Assembly (NCBI GenBank): GCA_029779995.1
Contig: JAKOZM010000383.1
Coordinates: 1 to 5,985, forward strand
DNA length: 5,985 nucleotides
From: Actinomycetes bacterium
Lineage (GTDB): Bacteria > Actinomycetota > Actinomycetes > S36-B12 > UBA10799
Reading direction: 5' to 3'
Positions within the stretch are counted from its first letter, which is position 1. Every line of letters begins with the position of its first letter. The position numbers and the translations under genes are program-made. The notes under the pieces were generated by a model. It saw only the letters and a list, made by a program, of their open reading frames with translations. It searched no databases and was not told where the DNA came from. This document shows, in pieces, positions 1 to 5,985 of the stretch.

Positions 1-1221
1 CAGGACGCGGCGATCGCCGCCGTCGAGGCCTACGGGCCGCAGTACAACACTGAGGGCCTGCGCATCGGGATGGCCAGCGTGCGCCCGGGCACCGGTGAGG
101 TCGTGGCCATGTACGGCGGCAAGAACTACCTGCGTAACCAGTTGAACGACGCCACGCAGGCGACCGCCCTGGCGGGTTCGACGTTCAAGCCGTTCGCACT
201 CAGTGCGGCCCTGGAGGATGGGATCAGCCTCTACTCCACGTGGGACGGCAACTCCCCGCGCACCATCGAGGGCTACACCTTGCAGAACTACGGCAACCAG
301 AGCTTCGGATACGTGACGCTGCTGAAGGCCACCGAGTACTCGATCAACACCCCCTATGTGGAACTGGGTCTGACGATCGGTCCGGAGCAGGTCAAGCGGG
401 CGGCGATCCGGGCTGGCGTCCCGCGCGACACGGTAGGACTCAACGCTGATCCCACGACGGTCCTGGGCACATCGTCTCCGACCGCGTTGGACATGGCGCA
501 CGCCTACTCGACGTTCGCTGCTCGCGGTGAGCGCGCCGAATTGCAGATGATCAAGAGCGTGAAGACCCCGGATCGGGAGACCGACTACGAGATGCAGGTC
601 GACACGGTCCAGGAGTTCGATGTGGACGTCATGGACAACGTCAACTACGCCTTGCAGCAGGTCGTCAATGTCGGTACCGGGCGCACTGCGCTGGGTCTGG
701 GTCGGCCGTCTGCGGGCAAGACCGGCACGACGGACAACAACATGTCCGCGTGGTACGTGGGGTACACCCCGCAGTTGGCGACCGCCGTCATGATGGCCAA
801 GTCGGACGCGAACGGGAACATGGTCACCCTCGAGGGCACGGGTGGGTTGTCCAGTGTCACCGGCGGCTCGTTCCCCGCCCAGATGTGGACTGCCTACATG
901 ACGGGCGCACTGGAGGGTCAGCCCGTCGAGACGTTCCCGTTCCCGGGGACCTGGATCGACGGCGGGGAGACGGGACTCCTGTCACCCTCCGCTTCGGCCT
1001 CAGCCACGGCGACCGCTGAACCGAGCTTCTCACCCTCCGAGGAAGTCACCGGCGGTTCGACGCAGAGTCCCGAGCCGGACGTCACCTCGCAGGCGCCGGT
1101 GGAGCCCACGGTTGTGCCCACCACACCGGACGCGGTCGTCACCCCCAGCCAGCGGGTGTTGCCGGAGCCCTCCGGGGTGGCCGCGACAGGTTCGCCGGTG
1201 GTAGTTCCCGGCACTCCTTAG
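1..1221 (+). CDS. Class A penicillin-binding protein, C-terminal transpeptidase part (5' end outside window)
   Basis: The gene is open from base 1 (frame 1), so it is truncated on the left; 406 residues are visible. This is the penicillin-binding DD-transpeptidase domain that cross-links peptidoglycan stem peptides outside the membrane. The three catalytic motifs are present in order: SxxK as AGSTFKPF with the nucleophile Ser codon at 178-180, SxN as YSINTPY (Ser codon 340-342), and KTG as GKTGTT (Lys codon 718-720) followed by SAWYVGYTP. The start of the visible part (VRPGTGEVVAMYGG) matches the usual entry into a class A PBP transpeptidase domain, so a glycosyltransferase domain and membrane anchor should lie to the left. 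From about base 979 the protein becomes a low-complexity Ser/Thr/Pro/Ala/Val tail of about 80 residues, with no PASTA domain visible. Such tails are common in actinobacterial PonA1-like PBPs. It converges on the next gene with a 9-base gap and no terminator hairpin. Confidence 0.95.
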   Translation, partial: QDAAIAAVEAYGPQYNTEGLRIGMASVRPGTGEVVAMYGGKNYLRNQLNDATQATALAGSTFKPFALSAALEDGISLYSTWDGNSPRTIEGYTLQNYGNQSFGYVTLLKATEYSINTPYVELGLTIGPEQVKRAAIRAGVPRDTVGLNADPTTVLGTSSPTALDMAHAYSTFAARGERAELQMIKSVKTPDRETDYEMQVDTVQEFDVDVMDNVNYALQQVVNVGTGRTALGLGRPSAGKTGTTDNNMSAWYVGYTPQLATAVMMAKSDANGNMVTLEGTGGLSSVTGGSFPAQMWTAYMTGALEGQPVETFPFPGTWIDGGETGLLSPSASASATATAEPSFSPSEEVTGGSTQSPEPDVTSQAPVEPTVVPTTPDAVVTPSQRVLPEPSGVAATGSPVVVPGTP

Positions 1222-1230
1222 ACGGCTGAG

Positions 1231-2565
1231 CTAGACCTGGGTAGTGGTCGGCGCGAACGCGCCGGCGAGGGGATCCTGCGTACCGGATCCATCGGTGCGC
1301 ACGGGGTCGTGCTGGGGTGCGAGCATGTCTCTGATGATCATCGCGGACAGCCAGATCGTCGCGAAGACGTGGATTAGGATGATCACCGCGTAGGCCTCCT
1401 GCGACAGGCCCTTCCCCCCTTCCTCAAGGCCCTCAAGATATAACCAGATGCCCACGAAGTAGATCACTTCGCCGGCCTGCCAGATGAGGAAGTCGCGCCA
1501 CCGGGGCCGGGCAAGTGCGGCAAGTGGGATCAACCAGATCACGTATTGCGGCGAGTAGACCTTGTTTGTGAGCAGGAATGCAGCGACCACCAGGAAGAGC
1601 ACGGGTGCCACGCGCGGCATGACCGGCGCGCGCCAGATGAGCACCGCGATGCCGATACACAGGACCAGCAGCAGGCCCGTCGCAACGGTGTTCAGCGACT
1701 CCGCTGGAATCCCACGGCCGGCTGTGCTCAGAACCAGCCAGATCGAGCCGAAATCTTCGCCGCGTTCCTGGCTGAACGTGTAGAAGCGCGCCCACCCGTC
1801 GAAGTTGGCCAGCATGAGCGGCAGATTGACGATCAGCCAGGAGATGCCTGTGCCCAGCAGGTACAGGCCAAACGGCCGCCACCGGCGAGCCCGCCAGGCG
1901 AACAGGAACATGGGGCCCAGAAGCAACAAGGGGTAGAACTTCGCCGCAATTGCCAGTCCCAGGAAGATCCCGGACCAAAACGGTCTCGAGCGGGCCCAGA
2001 AAGCGATAGAAACCGCGACCAACGCCACGGGCAGCAGATCCCAGTTCACCGTTCCAGCCAGGATGATCCCTGGCGCCAGCGCGACCATCGCGGCATCCCA
2101 GGGCCGTGTCCGCCCGGCGACGGCTGTGGCGAGTACGGCCACCAGCCAGCAGGCGAACAGCATGACCACGTTGATGTCGAAGTACGCGCGGGTGCTGCCC
2201 GTGGGTGTCACCAGGGCGGCGGCGTACATGAACAACCCGGTGAGAGCCGGATACTCCAGGATTTGATCCGCTGGCAGGTCGCTGACGTAGGGTATGGCGC
2301 CGTCGGCGAGGCCGCGTAGAGAGTACAGCGGCGCGATGTCGGAGTAGCACAGGTGCGCATAGCGGCCGGCGCCCCAACCGTTGGCAAGGCAGTGGAACTT
2401 GCTGAGGTAGCCCATCACGGCCGCCACCCCGGTCATCACGATGAGGACGCGGAAGACGTTCCACCATCCGGTGCCTAGGAGTACCCGGGACCCGGCAACG
2501 CCACCGGCCACCTCACTGCCGCTGGCGACAGTTGGGTCGTCGCGGCTGGGCAGGATCGAGATCAT
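1231..2565 (-). CDS. Polytopic membrane glycosyltransferase, GT87/DUF2029-like
   Basis: This 444-residue protein has roughly ten hydrophobic segments (for example near residues 38-55, 132-150, 195-224, 233-252, 295-310, 318-333, 391-412) and a soluble hydrophilic C-terminus. The first extracytoplasmic loop carries HLCYSDIAPLY (residues 71-81, Asp76) and ILEYPALTG (102-110). Later come VNWDLLP (173-179), AAKFYP (207-212) and NKVYSPQY (334-341). This pattern fits GT-C fold GT87 enzymes, which use polyprenyl-phosphate-linked sugars (mannose in characterised mycobacterial members). The Asp in the first loop is a plausible catalytic base, by analogy only. The ATG at 2565 overlaps the stop of the upstream gene as ATGA, and no good ribosome binding site is seen, so translation is probably coupled. 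From memory, Rv0051 next to ponA1 in M. tuberculosis is a similar protein, but there it is co-oriented with the PBP gene. The family is fairly sure; the sugar and acceptor are unknown. Confidence 0.85.
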   Translation of the reverse strand: MISILPSRDDPTVASGSEVAGGVAGSRVLLGTGWWNVFRVLIVMTGVAAVMGYLSKFHCLANGWGAGRYAHLCYSDIAPLYSLRGLADGAIPYVSDLPADQILEYPALTGLFMYAAALVTPTGSTRAYFDINVVMLFACWLVAVLATAVAGRTRPWDAAMVALAPGIILAGTVNWDLLPVALVAVSIAFWARSRPFWSGIFLGLAIAAKFYPLLLLGPMFLFAWRARRWRPFGLYLLGTGISWLIVNLPLMLANFDGWARFYTFSQERGEDFGSIWLVLSTAGRGIPAESLNTVATGLLLVLCIGIAVLIWRAPVMPRVAPVLFLVVAAFLLTNKVYSPQYVIWLIPLAALARPRWRDFLIWQAGEVIYFVGIWLYLEGLEEGGKGLSQEAYAVIILIHVFATIWLSAMIIRDMLAPQHDPVRTDGSGTQDPLAGAFAPTTTQV

Positions 2566-3785
2566 GCGTCAGTGATCACCGCGTCGAAGAGCGCGGTGGT
2601 GTGCCGCACCCGGCAATCCAAAGTCTCTCCTACGGCTGGGGCTCGCAGTCCGTGTGCGACGCCCTCCCGGACGGCCGATTCCGGCAGCCACAACATGGAT
2701 ACCTGCATGTGCGGTGGTTCGGCGAACCAGAGCAGCTTGTCCCCCCAGCTGAACGGCGACCTACTGCGCCCGGCGGCCTCCAGCGCTCCGGTTCCTGCGG
2801 CGATCGCGCGCTGTCGCAGGTTGGCAGCCGGGGTCGGAGCTGCCATCGCCACGCCGTGCGACGTTCCCCCGCCCACCACGATCAGCAGGCCGTCGTCCTT
2901 TGCTTTGCGCTGGCGGTAGCCTACGGCGAAACGCCGCCCCACTTGGTGTACGGCCAGGATCGTTCCCCGTGCGGACAGGGCCGCCCCGTCGCCGAGCCAC
3001 AGCCGGGTACCAACCCGGGCATTGATGGCCACCTCCGGCTCGAGGCCGCGCACCGCCCGCAGTTCGTCGTCGGTGAGGTGTGACACCCACAGTGTGTTCG
3101 CGTGTTCGCCCACCGGGCATTGCACCCGGCTCAACTCCTCCAGGGCGGCTCGCCAGGTGCGGGCCCAGCCTTGGACCTCCAACACCCGGGCGCTCGTGCC
3201 GCGTGGCACGTCGGGGGCCACGTGATGGATCTCGGGCATCGCGAGGGGCAGGTGCAGTGCCAGACCCTCGATGCGAACCTGGCCGCTGCGGACAGCGGTA
3301 TGAAAAGCATCCGTCGCGACGAAAGCGAGCAGGTCGGTCTCCAACAGGCCGAAGCGACGCATGCTCGTGATGCCCTCGAACAGCACCCGGCTGCCTGCCG
3401 GTATCAGACGGGCAGTGTGCACATCACCGATGGTGCGAATGACCCGGCCGGCGTACTCGCTGGCTTCAATGTCCGCCCAGCGCTGCGTGGCGATCGCATC
3501 GCGCGGGTCCCAGGGGGTGAGGACGAGGATGTCGCCTGCATAACGGCTGGCCACCGCCGGGACCTCGAAGATGGTGCCCACCGCCAGCCGGTCCACGCCG
3601 AGCCGCGTGGACTCGTCCGCCAGGCGCGTCAGACCCAGACCGTATCCGTTGCCCTTGGCCACTGGCACCAGATCCCCGAGCCGGGAACCGGGACCGCCGT
3701 CGCGGATGGCCGTTCGCAGGGCGTCCCGCACGGACTCGGTGTGCTGCCGCCAAGCGGGCCCGTCGACATGCAGCGTGAACGTCAC
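2562..3785 (-). CDS. Divergent alanine racemase-fold (fold type III PLP) protein
   Basis: The protein is 407 residues and starts at GTG 3785, with a weak GAAAG about 9 bases upstream. PVAKGNGYGLG (residues 41-51) matches the alanine racemase PLP-lysine motif, making Lys44 the likely Schiff-base residue. Other correspondences are FEGITSMRRFGL (137-148) for the DTGMxRxG segment, EGLALHLPLA (173-182) for the strand that normally reads GxxTH, and ARVGTRLWLGD (256-266) for the RPGxxLYG segment. In the C-terminal domain AVGYRQRKA (287-295) sits where the catalytic Tyr region is expected, so Tyr290 may be that residue. The usual GYADG is replaced by GGGTSHGV (305-312), and the MDQ triplet appears as MQV (360-362). 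Length and fold fit the family, but these changes make ordinary L/D-Ala racemase activity uncertain. From memory, racemase-like genes sit beside femX in other actinobacteria, which suggests a role in cell-wall amino acid supply. It overlaps the downstream glycosyltransferase gene by 4 bases. Confidence 0.82.
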   Translation of the reverse strand: MTFTLHVDGPAWRQHTESVRDALRTAIRDGGPGSRLGDLVPVAKGNGYGLGLTRLADESTRLGVDRLAVGTIFEVPAVASRYAGDILVLTPWDPRDAIATQRWADIEASEYAGRVIRTIGDVHTARLIPAGSRVLFEGITSMRRFGLLETDLLAFVATDAFHTAVRSGQVRIEGLALHLPLAMPEIHHVAPDVPRGTSARVLEVQGWARTWRAALEELSRVQCPVGEHANTLWVSHLTDDELRAVRGLEPEVAINARVGTRLWLGDGAALSARGTILAVHQVGRRFAVGYRQRKAKDDGLLIVVGGGTSHGVAMAAPTPAANLRQRAIAAGTGALEAAGRSRSPFSWGDKLLWFAEPPHMQVSMLWLPESAVREGVAHGLRAPAVGETLDCRVRHTTALFDAVITDA

Positions 3786-3871
3786 GGGGGCAGTCTTTCA
3801 TTAGCCACGGACCTGCGGGGCTTGCGGGGACGGCTCGATGGGCGGGTGTCGGGCTCCTGATGGGGGAGGGG
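3786..3871 (-). other. Intergenic leader upstream of the racemase-like gene
   Basis: This short C-rich stretch holds no coding frame that I can support. Just upstream of the GTG start, on the minus strand, it contains TAATGAAAG, which could supply a weak Shine-Dalgarno (GAAAG) or a poor -10-like element. No convincing -35 box accompanies it. Transcription of the racemase-like gene could therefore come either from a local weak promoter or from read-through out of femX. Confidence 0.35.
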
Positions 3872-3891
3872 GGTCAGCGGCGCCGCTGACC
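3872..3891. repeat. 20-bp perfect palindrome between the disrupted locus and the racemase-like gene
   Basis: GGTCAGCGGCGCCGCTGACC is its own reverse complement. It lies 86 bases upstream of the GTG start of the racemase-like gene and contains the TGA stop (3876-3874) of the 180-codon frame to its right. On the minus strand it is followed by a C-rich run, not a T-run, so it is not a typical intrinsic terminator, although an 8-bp stem with a GCGC loop would form in RNA. A dimeric regulator operator is the other simple reading. The sequence is directly visible; the function is inference. Confidence 0.6.
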
Positions 3892-4416
3892 AACAAGGCG
3901 TACACACCCGTTCGGCGTGTCGCCGCCGGCACAGACGAACCGGTTGTACCGCGGACGAACGGTTACGCCGATGACCCATCGGGCGGCTGGCGCGTGCACT
4001 GCATACGTTCCGGTGGTGGCCACTGCGTAGACGATGGGCACTGAAGTCCTTCCACAGGGTGGGGATGTCGTACTTCCAGATCGGCTTGTAGGCCGCGAGA
4101 AGTGGCATCGCCACCTGGGAGAACTCCCAGACGCTGGGTGCGAAGGCGGCAGCAGTGGTCCACGGGTGCTCCGACCCGGACGCCACGACGCCATACGCTG
4201 CGGCCCACGGCCCCAGTGCATGGGGCCCCCGGGGCGTCTGCAGGCTTCGCGGACCTCTCCGCGACGCTGGCCACCGGGTGCGATCGCCCTGCTCTGCCAA
4301 AGGACGAGCACCACCAGGAGAAAGTACAGGGCGAAGTTGGCCCGGGTCATCAAGAACCATCCCCACTCGAACATGAGCCGGGCCGGGTTGGCGAGATCCA
4401 AGATGGACACCGGCAC
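3874..4416 (-). pseudogene. Frameshifted small membrane-protein gene (or 180-codon hypothetical ORF)
   Basis: The start looks genuine. GAAGAGGAG (minus strand, about 4424-4416) precedes GTG 4410 by five bases (GTG 4416 is also in frame), and the next 37 codons encode ANPARLMFEWGWFLMTRANF and a membrane helix (ALYFLLVVLVL), with nearly 90% G/C at third positions. An open frame then runs to TGA 3876-3874 (180 codons), but in its middle it has poor codon use. Coding character appears to move to a second frame (about 4280-4222, VASVAERSAKPADAPGA). It then moves to a third (about 4225-4043, including FAPSVWEFSQVAMPLLAAYK and WKYDIPTLWKDF), and finally returns to the first (4041-3877, VPIVYAVATTGTYAVHAP). 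Each move fits one extra base or two missing ones. I recognise no family. It lies 60 bases after femX, so it was probably an operon member. Real decay, assembly error and a short real protein all remain possible. Confidence 0.5.
4209..4227. repeat. Short GC-rich hairpin (7-bp stem, 5-base loop)
   Basis: GGCCCCA (4209-4215) and TGGGGCC (4221-4227) are perfect inverted arms around GTGCA. The right arm runs into a homopolymer block, GGGGCCCCCGGGG (4222-4234). It lies inside the disrupted locus, where the second apparent frame change occurs. No function is evident; a structure like this can also cause sequencing or assembly slips. Confidence 0.45.
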
Positions 4417-4418
4417 TC

Positions 4419-4471
4419 CTCTTCAGACGCCTTCCGGGGTGTTGCTTATCGCGAACCCGCCGTCTGAGGAG
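4419..4471 (-). promoter_or_regulatory. Inverted repeat that could cover the ribosome binding site downstream of femX
   Basis: On the minus strand CTCCTCAGACG (4471-4461) can pair with CGTCTGAAGAG (4429-4419), 10 of 11 positions, with one C-A mismatch and a 31-base loop. The right-hand arm overlaps the GAAGAGGAG Shine-Dalgarno of the following open frame, so the folded form would hide that site. Alternatively it is a weak post-femX hairpin or processing site; there is no U-run. The pairing is visible and the regulatory role is inferred. Confidence 0.35.
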
Positions 4472-4476
4472 ATGGA

Positions 4477-5598
4477 TCAACCGCGCTTGCGGTACACCTC
4501 ATACGCCTTGTTCCACAGGGCACGCAGGACCTGATCCCACTCACCGACGTACTCCTGGGCGTAGCCACCGGTACCGACCTTGAACTGCACGAGGCCCAGC
4601 AGATGGTCGCCCGCTGTGAGGTTGTCGCTGATTCCCCGAAGGTCATAGACGGTGCAGCCGGAGTCGATGCTGTCGGTGATCATGCGCCACTGGACAGCGT
4701 TCGACGGCCGGACGTTTCGGCTGGCCGTCGTGGATGCCCCGTAGGAGTACCAGGCGTGCTCCCCCACGGTGACCATGGTTGTCGCGGCGACCACCTCGCC
4801 CTCGTGCCGCGCCAGGTAGAGCCGCAGGCGGTTCGGGTCCTCGGCGTTCATGGCGTCCCACATGCGTTGGAAGTAGCTCAGCCCGCGCGGGGTGAAGCCG
4901 TCGCGTTCGGCGGTCTCCACGTAGACCGGATGGAAGAGCGTGAGGTCCTCGCGACTGCCGAGATCCACTTCGACGCCGAGCTTCTCGGCTTTGCGAATGT
5001 TGCGCCGCCACAGTTGATTGAAGCCTGCGAACACGTCGTCCTTGCTGCGCCCTGCGAGGTCGAGTTGATAGACGTAGCGCGGTTGGACATCGCCGAAGCC
5101 CGCTCCTCCGCCTTGTTCCTGCAGCCAGCCGGCACCAGGCAGGGCCTTCTGAAGGGATAGCCCTGTGGCGATCTCCTCATCCGCCGGCACGTCTCCCAAT
5201 CGCGTGACGCTGTCATCGGCGATGGCCTTCTTCACGGTCTCGGCCTGCCAGCGGCGAGTGGCGACGGCCGGCCCCATCTTGAGGGCGAAGGCCCCTTTAC
5301 CCTTCGCGTGCTCGAGCAGAGGGGAGAAATATGCCTGTGGGTTGGCGACCACTTGCTGCCATGGCAGGACCGGGCCCTCCGGGATGTAGGCCAGGAAGCG
5401 CTTGACCTTGGGCACCTGCCGGTAGAGCACGAGTGCCGCGCCGACCAACTCGGAGCCGTCGAACCAGCCGATGGATTCGCTGTCCCACTCGGCCTTCACA
5501 CGGGCCCACGCTGGCGTCTGCAGGAACGACACCGACGGCTGAGCCTGAACGAACTCGAGGTGCTGTGCGGCGGGGATCGAGCGCACGGTAAGGGTCAC
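4477..5598 (-). CDS. femX: FemX-type peptidoglycan bridge aminoacyltransferase (FemABX family)
   Basis: FemABX enzymes move an amino acid from aminoacyl-tRNA onto the side-chain amine of the stem-peptide diamino acid in a lipid-linked precursor, at the inner membrane face, starting the interpeptide bridge. Starting at GTG 5598 the protein is 373 residues, the usual size. Visible family features are the N-terminal SFLQTPAWARVK (24-35) and AYIPEGPVLPW (70-80) in the first GNAT-like domain, PRYVYQLDL (173-181), the basic helical segment WRRNIRKAEKLGV (197-209), and the second domain with YLARHEGEVVAA, WYSYGAS, YDLRGISD (318-325) and GLVQFKVGTGG near the end. An in-frame ATG at 5763 would add 55 Pro/Arg-rich residues, run through a hairpin and overlap the upstream gene, so I reject it. 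There is no Shine-Dalgarno before 5598, but a TAGACT box sits 8 bases upstream, suggesting a leaderless mRNA. The bridge residue cannot be read from the sequence; in Streptomyces it is Gly. Confidence 0.92.
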   Translation of the reverse strand: MTLTVRSIPAAQHLEFVQAQPSVSFLQTPAWARVKAEWDSESIGWFDGSELVGAALVLYRQVPKVKRFLAYIPEGPVLPWQQVVANPQAYFSPLLEHAKGKGAFALKMGPAVATRRWQAETVKKAIADDSVTRLGDVPADEEIATGLSLQKALPGAGWLQEQGGGAGFGDVQPRYVYQLDLAGRSKDDVFAGFNQLWRRNIRKAEKLGVEVDLGSREDLTLFHPVYVETAERDGFTPRGLSYFQRMWDAMNAEDPNRLRLYLARHEGEVVAATTMVTVGEHAWYSYGASTTASRNVRPSNAVQWRMITDSIDSGCTVYDLRGISDNLTAGDHLLGLVQFKVGTGGYAQEYVGEWDQVLRALWNKAYEVYRKRG

Positions 5599-5606
5599 GA
5601 AGGAAG

Positions 5607-5612
5607 AGTCTA
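5607..5612 (-). promoter_or_regulatory. Candidate -10 box for femX (TAGACT)
   Basis: TAGACT, of the TANNNT type favoured by actinobacterial primary sigma factors, ends 8 bases before the GTG at 5598, so transcription could begin at or next to the start codon. No good -35 hexamer sits at 16-18 bases. TCGACA (5630-5625) resembles one but is only 12 bases away. The box is visible; promoter activity is inferred. Confidence 0.4.
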
Positions 5613-5686
5613 GTTTGCCCGTGGTGTCGACCCGTTGCGCCGCGCGTCGGCGCGGCGACGGACTGTCCTGGACCGCAACGAACGAA

Positions 5687-5717
5687 GCCGGCCCGCCCCC
5701 AGTAGGGACAGGCCGGC
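5687..5717 (-). terminator. Candidate terminator hairpin after the upstream membrane-protein gene
   Basis: GCCGGCC (5687-5693) and GGCCGGC (5711-5717) form a perfect 7-bp stem, with a possible extra CCC/GGG pairing inside the loop. It begins 16 bases after the TAG of the minus-strand gene at 5733-5985 and lies before the femX promoter region. The following minus-strand bases (TTCGTTCGTTG) are only mildly T-rich, as is common for actinobacterial terminators. It would separate the two transcription units. Confidence 0.5.
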
Positions 5718-5732
5718 ACACGCCCTTTGGAA

Positions 5733-5985
5733 CTACCGCTTCGCGAGGCGGCTCAGCGCCCATCCCAGCAGGATGTTCACCACTCCGAGACCGATCGCCA
5801 TCGCGGCGACACCGTAGGCCACCACGGAGGTGAACAGCGAAGCCCGCAGGAACGAGGCGGTCATCGCGGTTTGCCGCAGGGGATCCTCACGGTCCAGTTC
5901 GGCGTAGGTCTTGCCACCCGTCGCCTCTAAGGCGTGCCTGTTGATGATTTGAGCCTGTGAATACGCGGTGAACGGTCCAGCGACT
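5733..5985 (-). CDS. Membrane protein of unknown function, C-terminal 83 residues (5' end outside window)
   Basis: The frame is open from the right edge (codons begin at 5984) to TAG 5735-5733. The visible end has a hydrophilic part (VAGPFTAYSQAQIINRHALE, then a TGGKTYAELDREDPLR segment), then SFLRASLFTSVVAYGVAAMA and GLGVVNILLGWALSRLAKR. The last 40 residues look like one long or two short membrane helices ending in a positively charged Arg/Lys tail, which suggests a cytoplasmic C-terminus. Codons have strong third-position G/C, supporting a real gene. I cannot assign a family. The part resembles conserved actinobacterial small membrane proteins, but that is an impression only. It is upstream of femX in the same direction and is probably a separate transcription unit, given the hairpin just after its stop. 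Confidence 0.75.
   Translation of the reverse strand, partial: VAGPFTAYSQAQIINRHALEATGGKTYAELDREDPLRQTAMTASFLRASLFTSVVAYGVAAMAIGLGVVNILLGWALSRLAKR

Noticed and set aside
918..1214. Minus-strand 98-codon open frame opposite the PBP tail
   Set aside because: It is the complement of the low-complexity Ser/Thr/Pro region. The PBP frame is continuous with the transpeptidase domain and explains the stretch.
1546..2319. Plus-strand 257-codon open frame opposite the glycosyltransferase gene
   Set aside because: It is an antisense shadow in GC-rich DNA, rich in Gln, Arg and Pro with no membrane or domain pattern, while the minus-strand frame has clear GT87 features.
4209..4234. Programmed frameshift site at the homopolymer and hairpin
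   Set aside because: Three shifts would be needed to read the locus and there is no classical slippery heptamer followed by a conserved structure. Decay or sequence error is simpler.
4034..4534. Plus-strand 166-codon open frame across the disrupted locus and the end of femX
   Set aside because: It overlaps the conserved end of femX and shows no recognisable domain. Coding bias in this stretch lies on the minus strand.
5625..5630. TCGACA as a -35 box for femX
   Set aside because: It is only 12 bases from the TAGACT box, too close for a normal sigma-70-type promoter.
5599..5763. N-terminal extension of the FemX reading frame to ATG 5763
   Set aside because: It overlaps the upstream gene's end, spans the 5687-5717 hairpin, is Arg/Pro-rich and does not resemble the start of FemX proteins.

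Overview
The window is GC-rich with strong G/C bias at third codon positions. Its genes are those of an actinobacterial cell-envelope neighbourhood: a class A penicillin-binding protein (PBP), a GT87/DUF2029-type membrane glycosyltransferase, a divergent alanine racemase-fold protein and a FemX-type peptidoglycan bridge aminoacyltransferase. From memory, similar gene sets lie near ponA1/Rv0051 in Mycobacterium and femX in Streptomyces, upstream of rpsF-ssb-rpsR-rplI. A high-GC Actinomycetota chromosome is therefore the best reading. No species can be named from the sequence alone.

Layout. Positions 1-1221 (+) are the 3' part of the PBP gene: transpeptidase domain plus a Ser/Thr/Pro-rich tail. 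Everything else is on the minus strand and converges on it with a 9-bp gap. Read in the direction of transcription (right to left), the minus-strand genes are: the end of an unrecognised membrane protein (5985-5733, partial) followed by a hairpin (5687-5717); a FemX-like protein (5598-4477), probably starting at a GTG just behind a TANNNT-type -10 box; a badly framed locus (4416-3874) that starts as a small membrane protein and then appears frameshifted; a 20-bp perfect palindrome (3872-3891); the alanine racemase-like gene (3785-2562); and the GT87-like gene (2565-1231). The last two overlap by an ATGA.

How they may work together. FemX proteins add amino acids to the peptidoglycan stem peptide. 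The PBP cross-links stem peptides. The polytopic GT87-like enzyme probably moves sugar from a polyprenyl-phosphate carrier onto an envelope acceptor. The racemase-like protein keeps the PLP-lysine motif but lacks several canonical alanine racemase signatures, so its substrate is uncertain. The most unusual part is 3786-4476, between femX and the racemase gene. Coding-like character there moves through three frames in a pattern consistent with three one-base shifts in the same direction. This is either a decayed gene or an assembly artefact, with several inverted repeats in or beside it. I see no CRISPR array, insertion sequence, tRNA, rRNA or defence system.
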